A DNA stretch of 64,000 nucleotides from positions 3,658,001 through 3,722,000 of the forward strand of contig NZ_LR130759.1 of the NCBI RefSeq assembly GCF_900292015.1. The letters are read 5' to 3'. How positions within the stretch are numbered: position 1 is the first letter of the stretch; the number at the start of each line of letters is the position of its first letter. This document shows, one piece after another, positions 8,310-17,540 of the stretch. Made by a program: the position numbers and the translations under genes. The stretch comes from Mycobacterium basiliense (GTDB taxonomy: Bacteria > Actinomycetota > Actinomycetes > Mycobacteriales > Mycobacteriaceae). The notes beneath the pieces are model-generated. The model was not told the origin of the DNA. It made no database searches and saw only the letters and a program-made list of their open reading frames with translations.

Positions 8310-9166
8310 CTGAACACCGTCTGACCGTCGGCGCCGATCAGATATCGCTCGGTGCCCGCGTGCACCCTCGGCGCGTCCGCACCCAACGCCACGGCGACCT
8401 TGTTGCTGGCGTTACGCATGATGTCAAAGGTCAGCTCGATGGCCTCGACGTCGGAGAACCGGGAGCGCACCTCGGCGGCAACGTCGACGGCGAGGTGCGC
8501 AGGGGTCCAAATTAACGCATCGGCATAGCGCAGCGCTGCTTTTGCGCGGTCGTCGAGCAAAACCGAGACCTGGAAGCGCCCGATTTCGTCGTAGAGCGCT
8601 TCGGAACCACCGGCCTCCAGGGCGGTGGTTTCCCGCAGCGACTTGCATAGCCGGCAGTTGTGCGCGGCCGCGCCACGTAGCCGTACCAGTTCGGAGACGA
8701 CGGGATCGAGGGCGCGCATCCGGGCCACCCCGGGCAGGAATTCGTTGAACAACACATCGCACGGATCCCCCTGGCGATCCCACCGGATCGGCCCGCACAC
8801 CCAGCTCAGATAGTGCGAGCCGACATCCAGCGCTTCCAAACCCGCGCGCACCCGCGGAACAAAGTCGGCGATGAAGATCGACACCACGGCCGCAAACGCG
8901 CCGTTCCCCAGACACTCGACCAACCGCGACCGCTGGTCGACGGTGACCGCAGAGACGTCGGCGCAGAATTGTTCGGCGAACTCGGCGAGGGCATCCTCGG
9001 CGGCCGACTCGGGTTGCTCCACGGCCACCTCGGACGGTAGGGGAGGCAGTGTCAGCGTCCGCGCACACACCCGGCGAGCCAGTCCGGCCAGGCGGCCGTC
9101 GCCAGGCGACAACCTCACCAACCGCGTGAGGTCGGGACCATCCGGAACCGAAGCCGCCATCCTCAC
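8306..9166 (-). CDS. AhpD-like/carboxymuconolactone decarboxylase family protein
   Basis: The protein has 286 residues. The C-terminal part has the AhpD-like signature: [17 protein letters not shown] with a CxxC pair, then an all-helical segment ending [17 protein letters not shown]. AhpD proteins are alkylhydroperoxidases using the CxxC pair; whether this divergent member is a peroxidase is unknown. The N-terminal half is a second helical domain without catalytic residues I recognise. Position and length suggest the orthologue of Rv2313c, from memory. It is followed at a 4-bp overlap by the lipoprotein gene and preceded by the PmbA/TldD pair on the same strand. Confidence 0.7.
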   Translation of the reverse strand: MRMAASVPDGPDLTRLVRLSPGDGRLAGLARRVCARTLTLPPLPSEVAVEQPESAAEDALAEFAEQFCADVSAVTVDQRSRLVECLGNGAFAAVVSIFIADFVPRVRAGLEALDVGSHYLSWVCGPIRWDRQGDPCDVLFNEFLPGVARMRALDPVVSELVRLRGAAAHNCRLCKSLRETTALEAGGSEALYDEIGRFQVSVLLDDRAKAALRYADALIWTPAHLAVDVAAEVRSRFSDVEAIELTFDIMRNASNKVAVALGADAPRVHAGTERYLIGADGQTVFS

Positions 9167-9199
9167 ACGCTAGAACGCGGCAGCAACCACAGCAATCGG

Positions 9200-10573
9200 C
9201 TATCGCGCCTGACTGACCGACGACATGTGGAAGTCCGGAATCCGCAGCGGCGGCATCATCGCGCGGGTAGCCCAGTCGGCCCATTCCCGCGGCAGGGTCG
9301 TCTCGCTGACACCGGCCTCGGTGGCCCGTCGCAGCAGGTCCAACGGGCTTTCGTTGAACCTGAAGTTGTTGACTGCCGCGGTTACCTCGCCGTCTTCGAT
9401 CAGATAGACCCCGTCGCGGGTCAGCCCGGTCAGCAGTAGCGTGGTGGGGTCGACTTCGCGGATGTACCACAGCGTGGTCAGCAACAGGCCGCGCTCGGTG
9501 CCCGCGATCATGTCGGCCAGATCGGCCGACCCGCCCGTCATCAACAGGTTGTCGGCGGCGACGGCGGTGGCCACGTCGAACTTGGCGGCAGTGGCGCGTG
9601 GATAGGCCAGCGCGTTGATCACCCCGCTGCGGATCCAGTCCACCTGGTCGATGTCCATCCCGTTGTCGAAAACCGACGCCGTCTCCGAGGAGCTGCTCAC
9701 CGCGACGAATGGCGAACACGCCAGCCCCGGCGCCATCGGGTCGGAGAACAAGGTCACCGGCAGGTCGGTGAGCCGCTCCCCCACCCGGGTCCCGCCGCCG
9801 GGAGCGGACAGCGCGGTACGCCCCTCCTGCGCGCCGCGGCCCGACATCGACCACGCCAGATACAGCATCATGTCGGCCACCGTCGACGGCGGCATGATCG
9901 TCTCGTATCTCCCCGCCGGCAACGCAACCGTGCGCTGCGCCCAATCCAGCCGTGTCGAGAGCTGATCGAGCAACAAATCGGTGGGCACATCGATGAAGTT
10001 TGGGGTGCCCACCCCCGCCCAGGCGCTGGCATCGCCGCGTTTGACATTGACTTCCACCGCCCCGGTGGGCTGGGTAAAACGCCGCCGCAAGCCCGTTGAC
10101 GACGCCAGAAATGTCGTCGAAATGCTGTGGTGGGCGTAGCCGTACAGCCGGTCGGCACCCCGGAACTTTCGACTCAGCGAGGCCGCGACATCGGCGAACA
10201 CCTCCGGACCGGTGCCCGGCACCGGTGCCTCCCAATCGACGGGCATCCCGGCGTCGGCCAGCAGCGGTGCCGCATCGCCGGCCTCGGGCGCCGAACGGGC
10301 CGCGTCCTGGGATGCCGCCACCAGATCGGGCAGCACCGACGGGTCCACTTCACCGGACTCCACCGCACCGACGAACGCGCTATCACCTTTGCGCACAATC
10401 GAAATAACCGTCACCCGGCGGCTGGTCGATAGCCCGTTGGTGGTCATCGAATTGCCCGCCCAGCGCAGCGTCGCCTCGGTTCGGTCGACGACCAGCACCA
10501 TGGTCTCGTCGGCGCGGCCGCGCTGCGCCGCCTGATCCAAGACGATGTTGACGACGTGCTGTGGATTGATCAT
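9200..10573 (-). CDS. TldD/PmbA-family peptidase-like protein (PmbA-type partner)
   Basis: The protein has 457 residues from ATG 10573, which overlaps the upstream tldD stop as ATGA; the frame is open further upstream but inside tldD. Length and sequence agree with Rv2314c. TldD and TldE/PmbA form a heterodimeric metalloprotease that trims ribosomally made or unfolded peptides; the zinc site lies in TldD, and this partner ([30 protein letters not shown]) lacks the HExxxH motif. It contains [13 protein letters not shown] and a C-terminal [19 protein letters not shown] typical of the family. The substrate in mycobacteria is not known. Confidence 0.88.
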   Translation of the reverse strand: MINPQHVVNIVLDQAAQRGRADETMVLVVDRTEATLRWAGNSMTTNGLSTSRRVTVISIVRKGDSAFVGAVESGEVDPSVLPDLVAASQDAARSAPEAGDAAPLLADAGMPVDWEAPVPGTGPEVFADVAASLSRKFRGADRLYGYAHHSISTTFLASSTGLRRRFTQPTGAVEVNVKRGDASAWAGVGTPNFIDVPTDLLLDQLSTRLDWAQRTVALPAGRYETIMPPSTVADMMLYLAWSMSGRGAQEGRTALSAPGGGTRVGERLTDLPVTLFSDPMAPGLACSPFVAVSSSSETASVFDNGMDIDQVDWIRSGVINALAYPRATAAKFDVATAVAADNLLMTGGSADLADMIAGTERGLLLTTLWYIREVDPTTLLLTGLTRDGVYLIEDGEVTAAVNNFRFNESPLDLLRRATEAGVSETTLPREWADWATRAMMPPLRIPDFHMSSVSQAR

Positions 10574-12087
10574 CGGCCGCCCTCGGTACGGGTATTGAGC
10601 ACGTTGACGCCACGGAACAGCGCTGAAGGACAACCGTGACTGACCGCGGCCGCCTGGCCAGGCTGGGCTTTGCCGCAGTTGATCGCGCCGCCCAGCCGCC
10701 AGGTCGACGGACCGCCCACCGCTTCCATGGAATTCCAGAAATCAGTGGTGGTGGCCTGATATGCGACATCGCGCAGCTGACCGTCCAGCCGACCGTCTTT
10801 GATGCGGTAGAAGCGCTGGCCGGTGAACTGAAAGTTATACCGCTGCATGTCAATTGACCATGACTTGTCGCCGACAATGTAAATGCCGTCGGCGACTCGG
10901 CCGATCAGATCGGCCGTGCTGAGCTCGTCTGTTCCGGGCTGCAATGACACATTGGCCATCCGCTGGATCGGCACATGAAAGGCCGAGTCGGCATACGAGC
11001 ACCCGTTGGAGCGCGCCTGGCCGAGCCGCGGCGCGAACACCCGGTCAAGTTGATAACCGACAAACACCCCATCACGCACCAGATCCCAGCGTTGCGCGGC
11101 CACCCCTTCATCGTCGTAACCGATACTGGCCAGGCCGAATTCAACGGTGCGGTCGGCGGTCACGTTCATCACCGGCGACCCGTAGCGCAGGGTACCGAGC
11201 AGATCGGGCGTGGCGAACGAGGTACCGGCGTAGGCCGATTCGTATCCGATCGCCCGGTCGTATTCGGTCGCATGGCCAATGGATTCGTGGATCGTCAGCC
11301 AGAGGTTGGTCGGATCGATCACCAGGTCGGTGGGCCCCGCAGTCACGCTGGGAGCTTTGATCTTTTCGGCCAGCAGCGACGGCAGCTGCGCAAGCTCGTC
11401 GGTCCAGTTCCAGATGTCGTCACCGGCCACCATTTCCCAGCCGCGGGCCATCGGCGGCGCCAGGGTGCGCATCGAATCGAAGTTGCCGGCCGCGGCGTCG
11501 ACGGTCACCGCCTGAAGCGCCGGATACAACCGCACCCGCTGCTGAGTGATCGACGATCCGTAGGTGTCGGCGTAGAACGTCTGTTCTTTGACCGCGTTCA
11601 GGCTGGCCGAGGCGTGGTCGACGCCGTCGGCGGCCAGCAGGCGCCGCGAGTACTCCTCCAGCACGGCGATCTTCTCGGTGGCCGGCAGGCCGAACGGGTC
11701 AATCTGATAGCTGGACACCCAGGTGGCGTCGGGGTAAACCGGTTCGGCGGCCAGCACGACACGCTCGGTGTTCAGCGGCGCCAACGTGGTGGCCACGTGT
11801 ACCGCACGACGCGCGGTCTCGGCGGCCACCGACGGGGCCAACTCGGAGTGAGCGGCGAACCCCCAGGTGCCGTCGACAATCACCCGCACCGCCAAGCCGA
11901 GATCGCAGCTGACGATCGCGGTCTCCAGTTCCCCGTCGCGCAGCTGGATGAGCTCGGTGCTGATGCGGTGAATCCGCAGGTCGGCATGGCTGGCCCCGGC
12001 CGCGGCGGCAGCCGACAGCGCGGCGTCGGCTAAAGCGTGGCGCGGCAGGTCCAGGAAGTCGGCATCGATTCCCCGGTTCGGTGTCAC
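10570..12087 (-). CDS. TldD-family zinc metalloprotease
   Basis: The GTG start at 12087 gives 505 residues, the same length as Rv2315c. The zinc-binding helix is visible as WLTIHESIGHATEYDRAIG, containing the HExxxH motif, and further family blocks are YDDEGVAAQRWDLVRDG and SNGCSYADSAFHVPI. Together with the downstream PmbA-type partner it should form the TldD/TldE heterodimer, a cytosolic protease acting on flexible peptides. A TACGGT -10-like box (12100-12095) lies 7 bases upstream of the GTG, which suggests a leaderless transcript. Only 34 bp separate it from divergent uspA. Confidence 0.9.
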   Translation of the reverse strand: MTPNRGIDADFLDLPRHALADAALSAAAAAGASHADLRIHRISTELIQLRDGELETAIVSCDLGLAVRVIVDGTWGFAAHSELAPSVAAETARRAVHVATTLAPLNTERVVLAAEPVYPDATWVSSYQIDPFGLPATEKIAVLEEYSRRLLAADGVDHASASLNAVKEQTFYADTYGSSITQQRVRLYPALQAVTVDAAAGNFDSMRTLAPPMARGWEMVAGDDIWNWTDELAQLPSLLAEKIKAPSVTAGPTDLVIDPTNLWLTIHESIGHATEYDRAIGYESAYAGTSFATPDLLGTLRYGSPVMNVTADRTVEFGLASIGYDDEGVAAQRWDLVRDGVFVGYQLDRVFAPRLGQARSNGCSYADSAFHVPIQRMANVSLQPGTDELSTADLIGRVADGIYIVGDKSWSIDMQRYNFQFTGQRFYRIKDGRLDGQLRDVAYQATTTDFWNSMEAVGGPSTWRLGGAINCGKAQPGQAAAVSHGCPSALFRGVNVLNTRTEGGR

Positions 12088-12121
12088 GGCTCCAACCGTA
12101 GCGACCGCGTTTAATACATTC

Positions 12122-12994
12122 ATGCGCGCCACGCCACGTCGGACCACCGCGCTGGCATATGCCTTACTGGCGCCCAGCCTGTTCGGCGTGCTCGCCTTCT
12201 TGTTGCTGCCGATTCTGGTGGTCATCTGGCTCAGCCTGTACCGCTGGGACCTGCTCGGCCCGCTGCATTACGTCGGCCTGGCCAATTGGCGATCGGTGCT
12301 CGCTGACTCCGATTTCGGTAACTCGCTGGTGGTCACGGCGATCTTTGTGGCAATCGTCGTTCCAGCGCAAACGGTGCTGGGATTGCTCGCGGCGATTATG
12401 CTGGCCCGGCGCCTTCCGGGCACCAACTTTTTTCGCACCCTCTATGTACTGCCTTGGATCTGCGCCCCACTGGCGATCGCGGTGATGTGGCGCTGGATCC
12501 TGGCGCCCACCGACGGTGCCGTCAGCACGCTACTGGGGCGCCGGATCGAATGGCTCACCGATCCCGATCTTGCCCTACCGCTGGTTGCTGCCGTGGTCGT
12601 CTGGACCAACGTCGGCTACGTCTCGCTGTCATTTCTGGCCGGCTTGCTGGCCATCCCCGACGACATTCACTCCGCGGCACGCACCGACGGCGCCACCACC
12701 TGGCAGCGCTTCTGGCGGATCACGCTGCCCATGCTGAGACCGACAACCTTTTTTGTCTTGGTCACCGGAATCGTCAGCACCGCACAGATTTTCGATATTG
12801 TGTATGCGCTTACCGGCGGCGGCCCGGAGGGCAGCACCGACCTGGTGGCCCACCAAATCTACGCCGAGGCGTTCGGTTCGGCGGCAATCGGGCGGGCATC
12901 GGTCATGGCCGTGGTGCTGTTCGTCATTCTGGTCGGAGTCACCTTCGTCCAGCACATGTACTTCCGACGACGGATCAGCTATGACCTCACCTAG
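12122..12994 (+). CDS. uspA: ABC sugar transporter permease UspA
   Basis: The protein has 290 residues, the same length as Rv2316. It has six predicted membrane helices and the inner-membrane permease EAA-type loop DDIHSAARTDGATTWQRFWRITLP, which docks the ATPase. It belongs to the carbohydrate-uptake MalF-like group and pairs with UspB. A TAATAC -10-like box (12112-12117) ends 4 bases before the ATG, so the mRNA may be leaderless or nearly so. The operon uspA-uspB-uspC encodes no ATPase; in mycobacteria such permeases are thought to borrow a shared ATP-binding subunit. The M. tuberculosis binding protein UspC has been reported to bind amino sugars, so amino-sugar import is likely. Confidence 0.92.
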   Translation: MRATPRRTTALAYALLAPSLFGVLAFLLLPILVVIWLSLYRWDLLGPLHYVGLANWRSVLADSDFGNSLVVTAIFVAIVVPAQTVLGLLAAIMLARRLPGTNFFRTLYVLPWICAPLAIAVMWRWILAPTDGAVSTLLGRRIEWLTDPDLALPLVAAVVVWTNVGYVSLSFLAGLLAIPDDIHSAARTDGATTWQRFWRITLPMLRPTTFFVLVTGIVSTAQIFDIVYALTGGGPEGSTDLVAHQIYAEAFGSAAIGRASVMAVVLFVILVGVTFVQHMYFRRRISYDLT

Positions 12995-13808
12995 CCGCGC
13001 CCTGCCGCACGTGGCGATCTACGCCGGCCTGTTGTTGGGTGCGGTGATCACGTTGCTCCCGTTTTTGCTCGGGTTGCTGACCTCGTTCACCTCCGCACAC
13101 CAATTCGCGACGGGCACGCCGCTACAGCTGCCGCACCCGCCGACGTTGTCCAACTACGCCGATCTGGCCGGCGCCGGGTTCGGCCGCGCGGCGATGGTGA
13201 CCGCATTGATGACGGCGGTGATTCTGCTCGGCCAGATGACCTTTTCGGTGCTGGCCGCCTACGCGTTTGCCCGACTGGACTTTCCCGGTCGTGAGGGATT
13301 GTTTTGGGTCTACATCGCGACGTTGATGGTGCCGGCGACGGTCACGGTGGTGCCGCTGTATCTGATGATGGCCCAGCTGGGCCTGCGGAACACATTCTGG
13401 GCGTTGGTGTTGCCTTTCCTATTCGGGTCACCCTATGCGATCTTCTTGCTGCGCGAGCACTTCCGCCTCATCCCCAACGATTTGATCAACGCCGCGCGGC
13501 TCGACGGTGCGAACACACTCGACGTGTTGGTGCATGTGGTGCTGCCCTCTAGCCGCCCGGTGCTGGCGGCCATGACGCTGATCACCGTGGTCTCGCAGTG
13601 GAACAACTTCATGTGGCCGTTGGTAATCACCAGCGGCCACAAGTGGCGGGTGTTGACGGTGGCCACGGCCGACCTGCAGTCGCGGTTCAACTCCCAGTGG
13701 ACGCTGGTGATGGCGGCCACGACGGTCGCAATCCTGCCGCTGATCGTTCTTTTCGTCGCGGCCCAGCGGCACATCGTGTCTTCGATCGTCGTCTCGGGAC
13801 TCAAATGA
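12981..13808 (+). CDS. uspB: ABC sugar transporter permease UspB
   Basis: ATG 12981 gives 275 residues, close to Rv2317 (274); it overlaps uspA by 14 bp. MalG-like topology with six helices, starting HVAIYAGLLLGAVITLLPF, and the EAA loop NDLINAARLDGANTLDVLVH. It forms the second half of the translocation pore with UspA. The stop overlaps the start of uspC (ATGA), indicating tight translational coupling across the three genes. Confidence 0.92.
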   Translation: MTSPSRALPHVAIYAGLLLGAVITLLPFLLGLLTSFTSAHQFATGTPLQLPHPPTLSNYADLAGAGFGRAAMVTALMTAVILLGQMTFSVLAAYAFARLDFPGREGLFWVYIATLMVPATVTVVPLYLMMAQLGLRNTFWALVLPFLFGSPYAIFLLREHFRLIPNDLINAARLDGANTLDVLVHVVLPSSRPVLAAMTLITVVSQWNNFMWPLVITSGHKWRVLTVATADLQSRFNSQWTLVMAATTVAILPLIVLFVAAQRHIVSSIVVSGLK

Positions 13809-15166
13809 CTGATGCGCTTGCAATCTGGGTGCGCAACATGACCAGGCCGCGTTTTTCCACCTTGGTCGCTGCGGCGTTCATCCTCGTCGCCGCCCTGCTG
13901 GCCGCTACGGCGGTCATGCTGGACCGTTCCGGCGCACCCGTTGGCGCCAAGACCGTGGTGACGGTGCGTCTGTGGGCCGAGCCCATCGCGGCGGCATATC
14001 GACATTCGTTCGACGCGTTCAGCCGTACCCACCCCAACGTCGAGGTGCACACCAACCTGGTGTCCTATTCGACCTACTTCGACACCCTGCGCACCGACGT
14101 GGCCGGTGGCAGCGCCGATGACATCTTCTGGTTGTCCAACGCCTACCTGGCCCCCTACGCCGACAGCGGTCGGTTGCTCAAGATCGACAACAGCATCGCT
14201 TCCGGCGACTGGGAACCGGCCGTGGTGGACCAGTTCACCCGCAACGGCACGCTGTGGGGCGTACCGCAGCTCACCGACGCCGGCATTGCCGTGTTCTACA
14301 ACGCCGACCTGTTGGCGCAGGCCGGTGTTGATCCCGCCGAGCTGGACACCGTGCGCTGGAGCCCCGGCGCCGGTGACACGCTGCGCCCCCTGCTAGCCCG
14401 CCTTACCGTCGACACCGACGGACATACCGCTGACGCCTCGGGTTTCGACGCGCGCCGAGTGCGTCAGTGGGGCTACAACGCCGCCAATGACCCGCAGGGC
14501 ATCTATCTCAACTACATCGGCTCGGCGGGAGGTGTCTTCATGCGTGACAGCGAGTTCGCCTTCGACAATGCACCCGCCGTCGATGCCTTCCGCTACCTGG
14601 TCAGCCTGATCAACGACGACAATGTTTCCCCTCCCGCAGCAGACACCAACGACAACGGTGATTTCTCGCGCAACCAATTTCTGGCCGGCAAAATGGCGCT
14701 GTTTCAATCCGGCACCTACAGCCTGGCGCCGGTGGCGCGCGATGCCACCTTCCACTGGGGTGTGGCGATGCTGCCGATCGGACCCGTGGGCCGGGTTAGC
14801 GTCACCAACGGCATTGCTGCGGCAGGCAATTCGGCTACCCGACATCCGGACGCGGTACGTCAGGTCCTTACCTGGATGGGCAGCACCGAAGGCAACGCAT
14901 ACCTGGGTCGCAGCGGTGCGGCCATCCCCGCGGTGCTCTCCGCCCAACCCGTCTACTTCGCCTATTGGAATGCCAAAGGTGTTGATGTCACACCGTTCTT
15001 CGCGGTGCTCAAGGGGCCGCGGATTCCAGCACCGGGAGGTGCGGGGTTCGCCGCCGGCAACGACGCCCTCAAACCCTACTTCGACGAAATGTTTCTCGGC
15101 CGCGGCGACGTGGCGACCACGCTGCGACAGGCCCAGGCCGCGGCCAATGCCGCGGCACAACGCTAG
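13805..15166 (+). CDS. uspC: ABC sugar transporter substrate-binding protein UspC
   Basis: ATG 13805 overlaps the uspB stop and gives 453 residues; an internal ATG at residue 12 (MTRPRFSTLVAAAF) gives about 442, close to Rv2318 (440), and may be used instead. An N-terminal hydrophobic export segment is followed by a family 1 extracellular solute-binding fold: VVTVRLWAEPIAAAYRHSF, DIFWLSNAYLAPYADSGRL and GKMALFQSGTYSL. It captures carbohydrate outside the membrane and delivers it to UspAB. The last third has YLGRSGAAIPAVLSAQ, typical of this group. No clear lipobox Cys follows the signal segment, so anchoring may be by the uncleaved helix. Confidence 0.9.
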   Translation: MTDALAIWVRNMTRPRFSTLVAAAFILVAALLAATAVMLDRSGAPVGAKTVVTVRLWAEPIAAAYRHSFDAFSRTHPNVEVHTNLVSYSTYFDTLRTDVAGGSADDIFWLSNAYLAPYADSGRLLKIDNSIASGDWEPAVVDQFTRNGTLWGVPQLTDAGIAVFYNADLLAQAGVDPAELDTVRWSPGAGDTLRPLLARLTVDTDGHTADASGFDARRVRQWGYNAANDPQGIYLNYIGSAGGVFMRDSEFAFDNAPAVDAFRYLVSLINDDNVSPPAADTNDNGDFSRNQFLAGKMALFQSGTYSLAPVARDATFHWGVAMLPIGPVGRVSVTNGIAAAGNSATRHPDAVRQVLTWMGSTEGNAYLGRSGAAIPAVLSAQPVYFAYWNAKGVDVTPFFAVLKGPRIPAPGGAGFAAGNDALKPYFDEMFLGRGDVATTLRQAQAAANAAAQR

Positions 15167-15172
15167 CCGCGG

Positions 15173-16045
15173 CTAGCCGGGCAGCACCAGCACCGGCACC
15201 GGGCTGTGGCGAATGATCTTGCCGCTACTGGAACCCAGGAATACCCTGGCGATTTCACCACGCGGGGAGGTGCCCAATGCCAAGATCTCGCCGTCCTGCC
15301 AATCGGTGACGTCCAGCGCCTGTTGCCAGCCGTTGCCGGTAACCACCTGCAGCACAACGTCTTTGCTTACCACACCGTCACTACGTAGCTTTTCCAGCAG
15401 CTCTCGAGCTTGGGCCGCCCACGCCTCCAGCACCCACGATTCGGCGTGCAGCCCCACCTCCGGTGGGTACATCGTCCGGCCGCGAACCGCGAAGGTGACC
15501 ACTCGCAACGGCACGTCGTACTGTTCGGCCAGCTCCGAACAGCGCCGCACCACCTCGATCGAGTCCGCGGTAGCCGCGTACCCGCAGGTGATCCTGGTCA
15601 GTCGATCGGCGCGGGAATGGTACTGGCGGGGGCTGATCGCCACCGGCACCGGTGAGGAATGCAACAGCCAGTCGGCGGTTGAGCCGATCAATACCCGAGC
15701 GCGCCGGCCGTTCGGAAACGAGCCCAGCACCAGCATCTCCGCGCCCGCTTCCTCGACCATTTCAATCAGCCCCCCCGACACCGAGCGGTGCTCGCGATGG
15801 CGGTAGGTGACCTCGACCCCATCGGCGAGGGTGCGCAGGTAGCGGTGCGCCTCCTTCTCCGAGTCGGCGGCCAGCCGATCAGCCCACTGCTGGTAGTCGG
15901 TGCGCGCCAGCGACGGCGTCAGCCACGGCTTTGCCGCGACGGTCGCCACCGTCAGCGATGTGTTGAGTGTCCGCGCCGCACGAGCGGCCAGATGCAAGGC
16001 CGAGGGACCCACCCGGCCGGCCACGTACCCAACGACGACGGTCAC
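15173..16045 (-). CDS. Universal stress protein, two UspA domains
   Basis: The protein has 290 residues with two USP domains in tandem. Each ends in the ATP-binding loop pattern G-x2-G-x9-G-S: GSFPNGRRARVLIGSTADW in domain 1 and GTSPRGEIARVFLGSSSG in domain 2. Length and place match Rv2319c. Its ATG overlaps the rocE stop (ATGA), so it is the last gene of the arginine operon; USP proteins fused to or following amino-acid transporters are often regulatory partners of the transporter. It converges with uspC, with 6 bp between stops. Confidence 0.88.
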   Translation of the reverse strand: MTVVVGYVAGRVGPSALHLAARAARTLNTSLTVATVAAKPWLTPSLARTDYQQWADRLAADSEKEAHRYLRTLADGVEVTYRHREHRSVSGGLIEMVEEAGAEMLVLGSFPNGRRARVLIGSTADWLLHSSPVPVAISPRQYHSRADRLTRITCGYAATADSIEVVRRCSELAEQYDVPLRVVTFAVRGRTMYPPEVGLHAESWVLEAWAAQARELLEKLRSDGVVSKDVVLQVVTGNGWQQALDVTDWQDGEILALGTSPRGEIARVFLGSSSGKIIRHSPVPVLVLPG

Positions 16046-17511
16046 AGCGCCTCCCGGGGCGGCTCGTCGAGCAGCGCCCCGTCATTGAGCTTGCTGTGAT
16101 GGCGTCCCCACAGCAGGTAGAACAACAACGCGGCGGCCACCCAACCGGCAAACGCGATCCAGGTGTACCAATGCAGGCTGTACAGCAGGTACCCGCAGGC
16201 CAGCACAGCCAGCACCGGTGTGACCGGATAGCCTGGCACCCAGAACCCTCGGGGCAGTTCCGGCGCGCGCACCCGCAAGATGATCACCCCAACCGACACC
16301 ACGATGAACGCGGTCAGGGTGCCGATCGACACCATGTCCGCCAACCGGTTCAGCGGCACCACGGCGGCCAACATTGCCGCCGCGATCGCGACGATCACCG
16401 TGTTGCGCACCGGGGTCTGGGTGCGCGGATTGACCGTCGCAAACCGCACCGGTAACAGGCCGTCTCGGCCCATCGCGAACAGGATGCGCGTCTGGCCGTA
16501 CATCGTGACCAGCGTGACGGTAAAGATCGAGATCACCGCACCGGCCGCCAGAACGGTGCTGGCCCAACCGGTGTGCGTGACGTTGTCCAGGATGGTGGCC
16601 AGGCCGGCCTCTTGCTGGCCCTGAAAAACCTGCCATGGCTGAGTGCCCAGTGCGGCGAACGCAACAAGCACGTACACGCCGGTGACGACAAACAACGCCG
16701 CGATCAGTGCGCGCGGCACGGTCTGCTGCGGGTTGTTAACCTCCTCACCCGCGGTCGACACCGCATCGAGACCTATGAACGAAAAGAATATGGTGCCGGC
16801 CGCCGCACCGACGCCGGCCACGCCGAACGGCGCGAAGTCCTTGAAATGATCGGTGTCATAAGCGCTGAGCGCCAGGATCACGAACATGCCCAGCACACCG
16901 AGTTTGATCAGCACCATGACCGCGTTGACCCGCGCGGATTCGCTAACGCCGCGGATCAACAGCAGCGCGCACAGACCGATCAGGATGACCGCCGGCAAAT
17001 TCACATACCCATGTGGCTGATCCGGCTGCACATCCCACGGCGCCTGCGACACCGCACTCGGTAGCTCGAATCCGAATACATTGCGCAACAGCTTGTTGAC
17101 GTATCCGCTCCAGCCGACCGCCACTGCCGCGGTGGCCACGCCGTATTCCAGCAACAGACACGCCGCCACGCACATCGCAACCGCCTCCCCGAGCGTGGCA
17201 TAGGCATACGAATACGACGAACCCGAAACGGGCACCGCCGACGCCAATTCGGCATAACAGATTGCCGCAAGCCCCGCGGCAATACCGGCGATGACGAACG
17301 AAACGATCACCGCGGGACCCGCTTGGGGCACGGCCTCGGACAGCACGAAGAAGATTCCAGTGCCAACCGTGGACCCGACCCCGAACATGGTCAGCTCGAA
17401 GGTGCCAAAACTTCGTTTGAGGCTGCCCGCCTCCCCTTCTGCGACAGGAACGCCGCCCACCGGGCGGCGCCGTAGCATCTGTTCTCTCAGACTGACCGAA
17501 GTAGCCGGCAA
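16042..17511 (-). CDS. rocE: Cationic amino acid permease RocE
   Basis: The protein has 489 residues. APC-superfamily permease of the cationic amino acid transporter type with 12 or more hydrophobic helices. The family start LTMFGVGSTVGTGIFFVLSE, the substrate loop SGSSYSYAYATLGE and the helix-8 block SFIGLDAVSTAGEEV are visible. It likely imports arginine or ornithine. It lies 30 bp downstream of rocD and overlaps the universal stress protein gene, so uptake, catabolism and a USP partner are cotranscribed. Corresponds to Rv2320c, which is slightly shorter; the start may lie a few codons further in. Confidence 0.88.
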   Translation of the reverse strand: MPATSVSLREQMLRRRPVGGVPVAEGEAGSLKRSFGTFELTMFGVGSTVGTGIFFVLSEAVPQAGPAVIVSFVIAGIAAGLAAICYAELASAVPVSGSSYSYAYATLGEAVAMCVAACLLLEYGVATAAVAVGWSGYVNKLLRNVFGFELPSAVSQAPWDVQPDQPHGYVNLPAVILIGLCALLLIRGVSESARVNAVMVLIKLGVLGMFVILALSAYDTDHFKDFAPFGVAGVGAAAGTIFFSFIGLDAVSTAGEEVNNPQQTVPRALIAALFVVTGVYVLVAFAALGTQPWQVFQGQQEAGLATILDNVTHTGWASTVLAAGAVISIFTVTLVTMYGQTRILFAMGRDGLLPVRFATVNPRTQTPVRNTVIVAIAAAMLAAVVPLNRLADMVSIGTLTAFIVVSVGVIILRVRAPELPRGFWVPGYPVTPVLAVLACGYLLYSLHWYTWIAFAGWVAAALLFYLLWGRHHSKLNDGALLDEPPREAL

Positions 17512-17540
17512 TTGCGCCTCCTGGTGCGGGGTCAGGCTGA

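Noticed and set aside
8424..10235. 603-codon minus-strand frame across the AhpD-like and PmbA-type genes
   Set aside because: It overlaps two recognised genes in another frame, is Arg/Gly/His-rich, and shows no domain; a shadow of high GC coding sequence.
10975..12033. 352-codon plus-strand frame opposite tldD
   Set aside because: Antisense to a clear TldD gene with HExxxH; composition is typical of a reverse-frame shadow.
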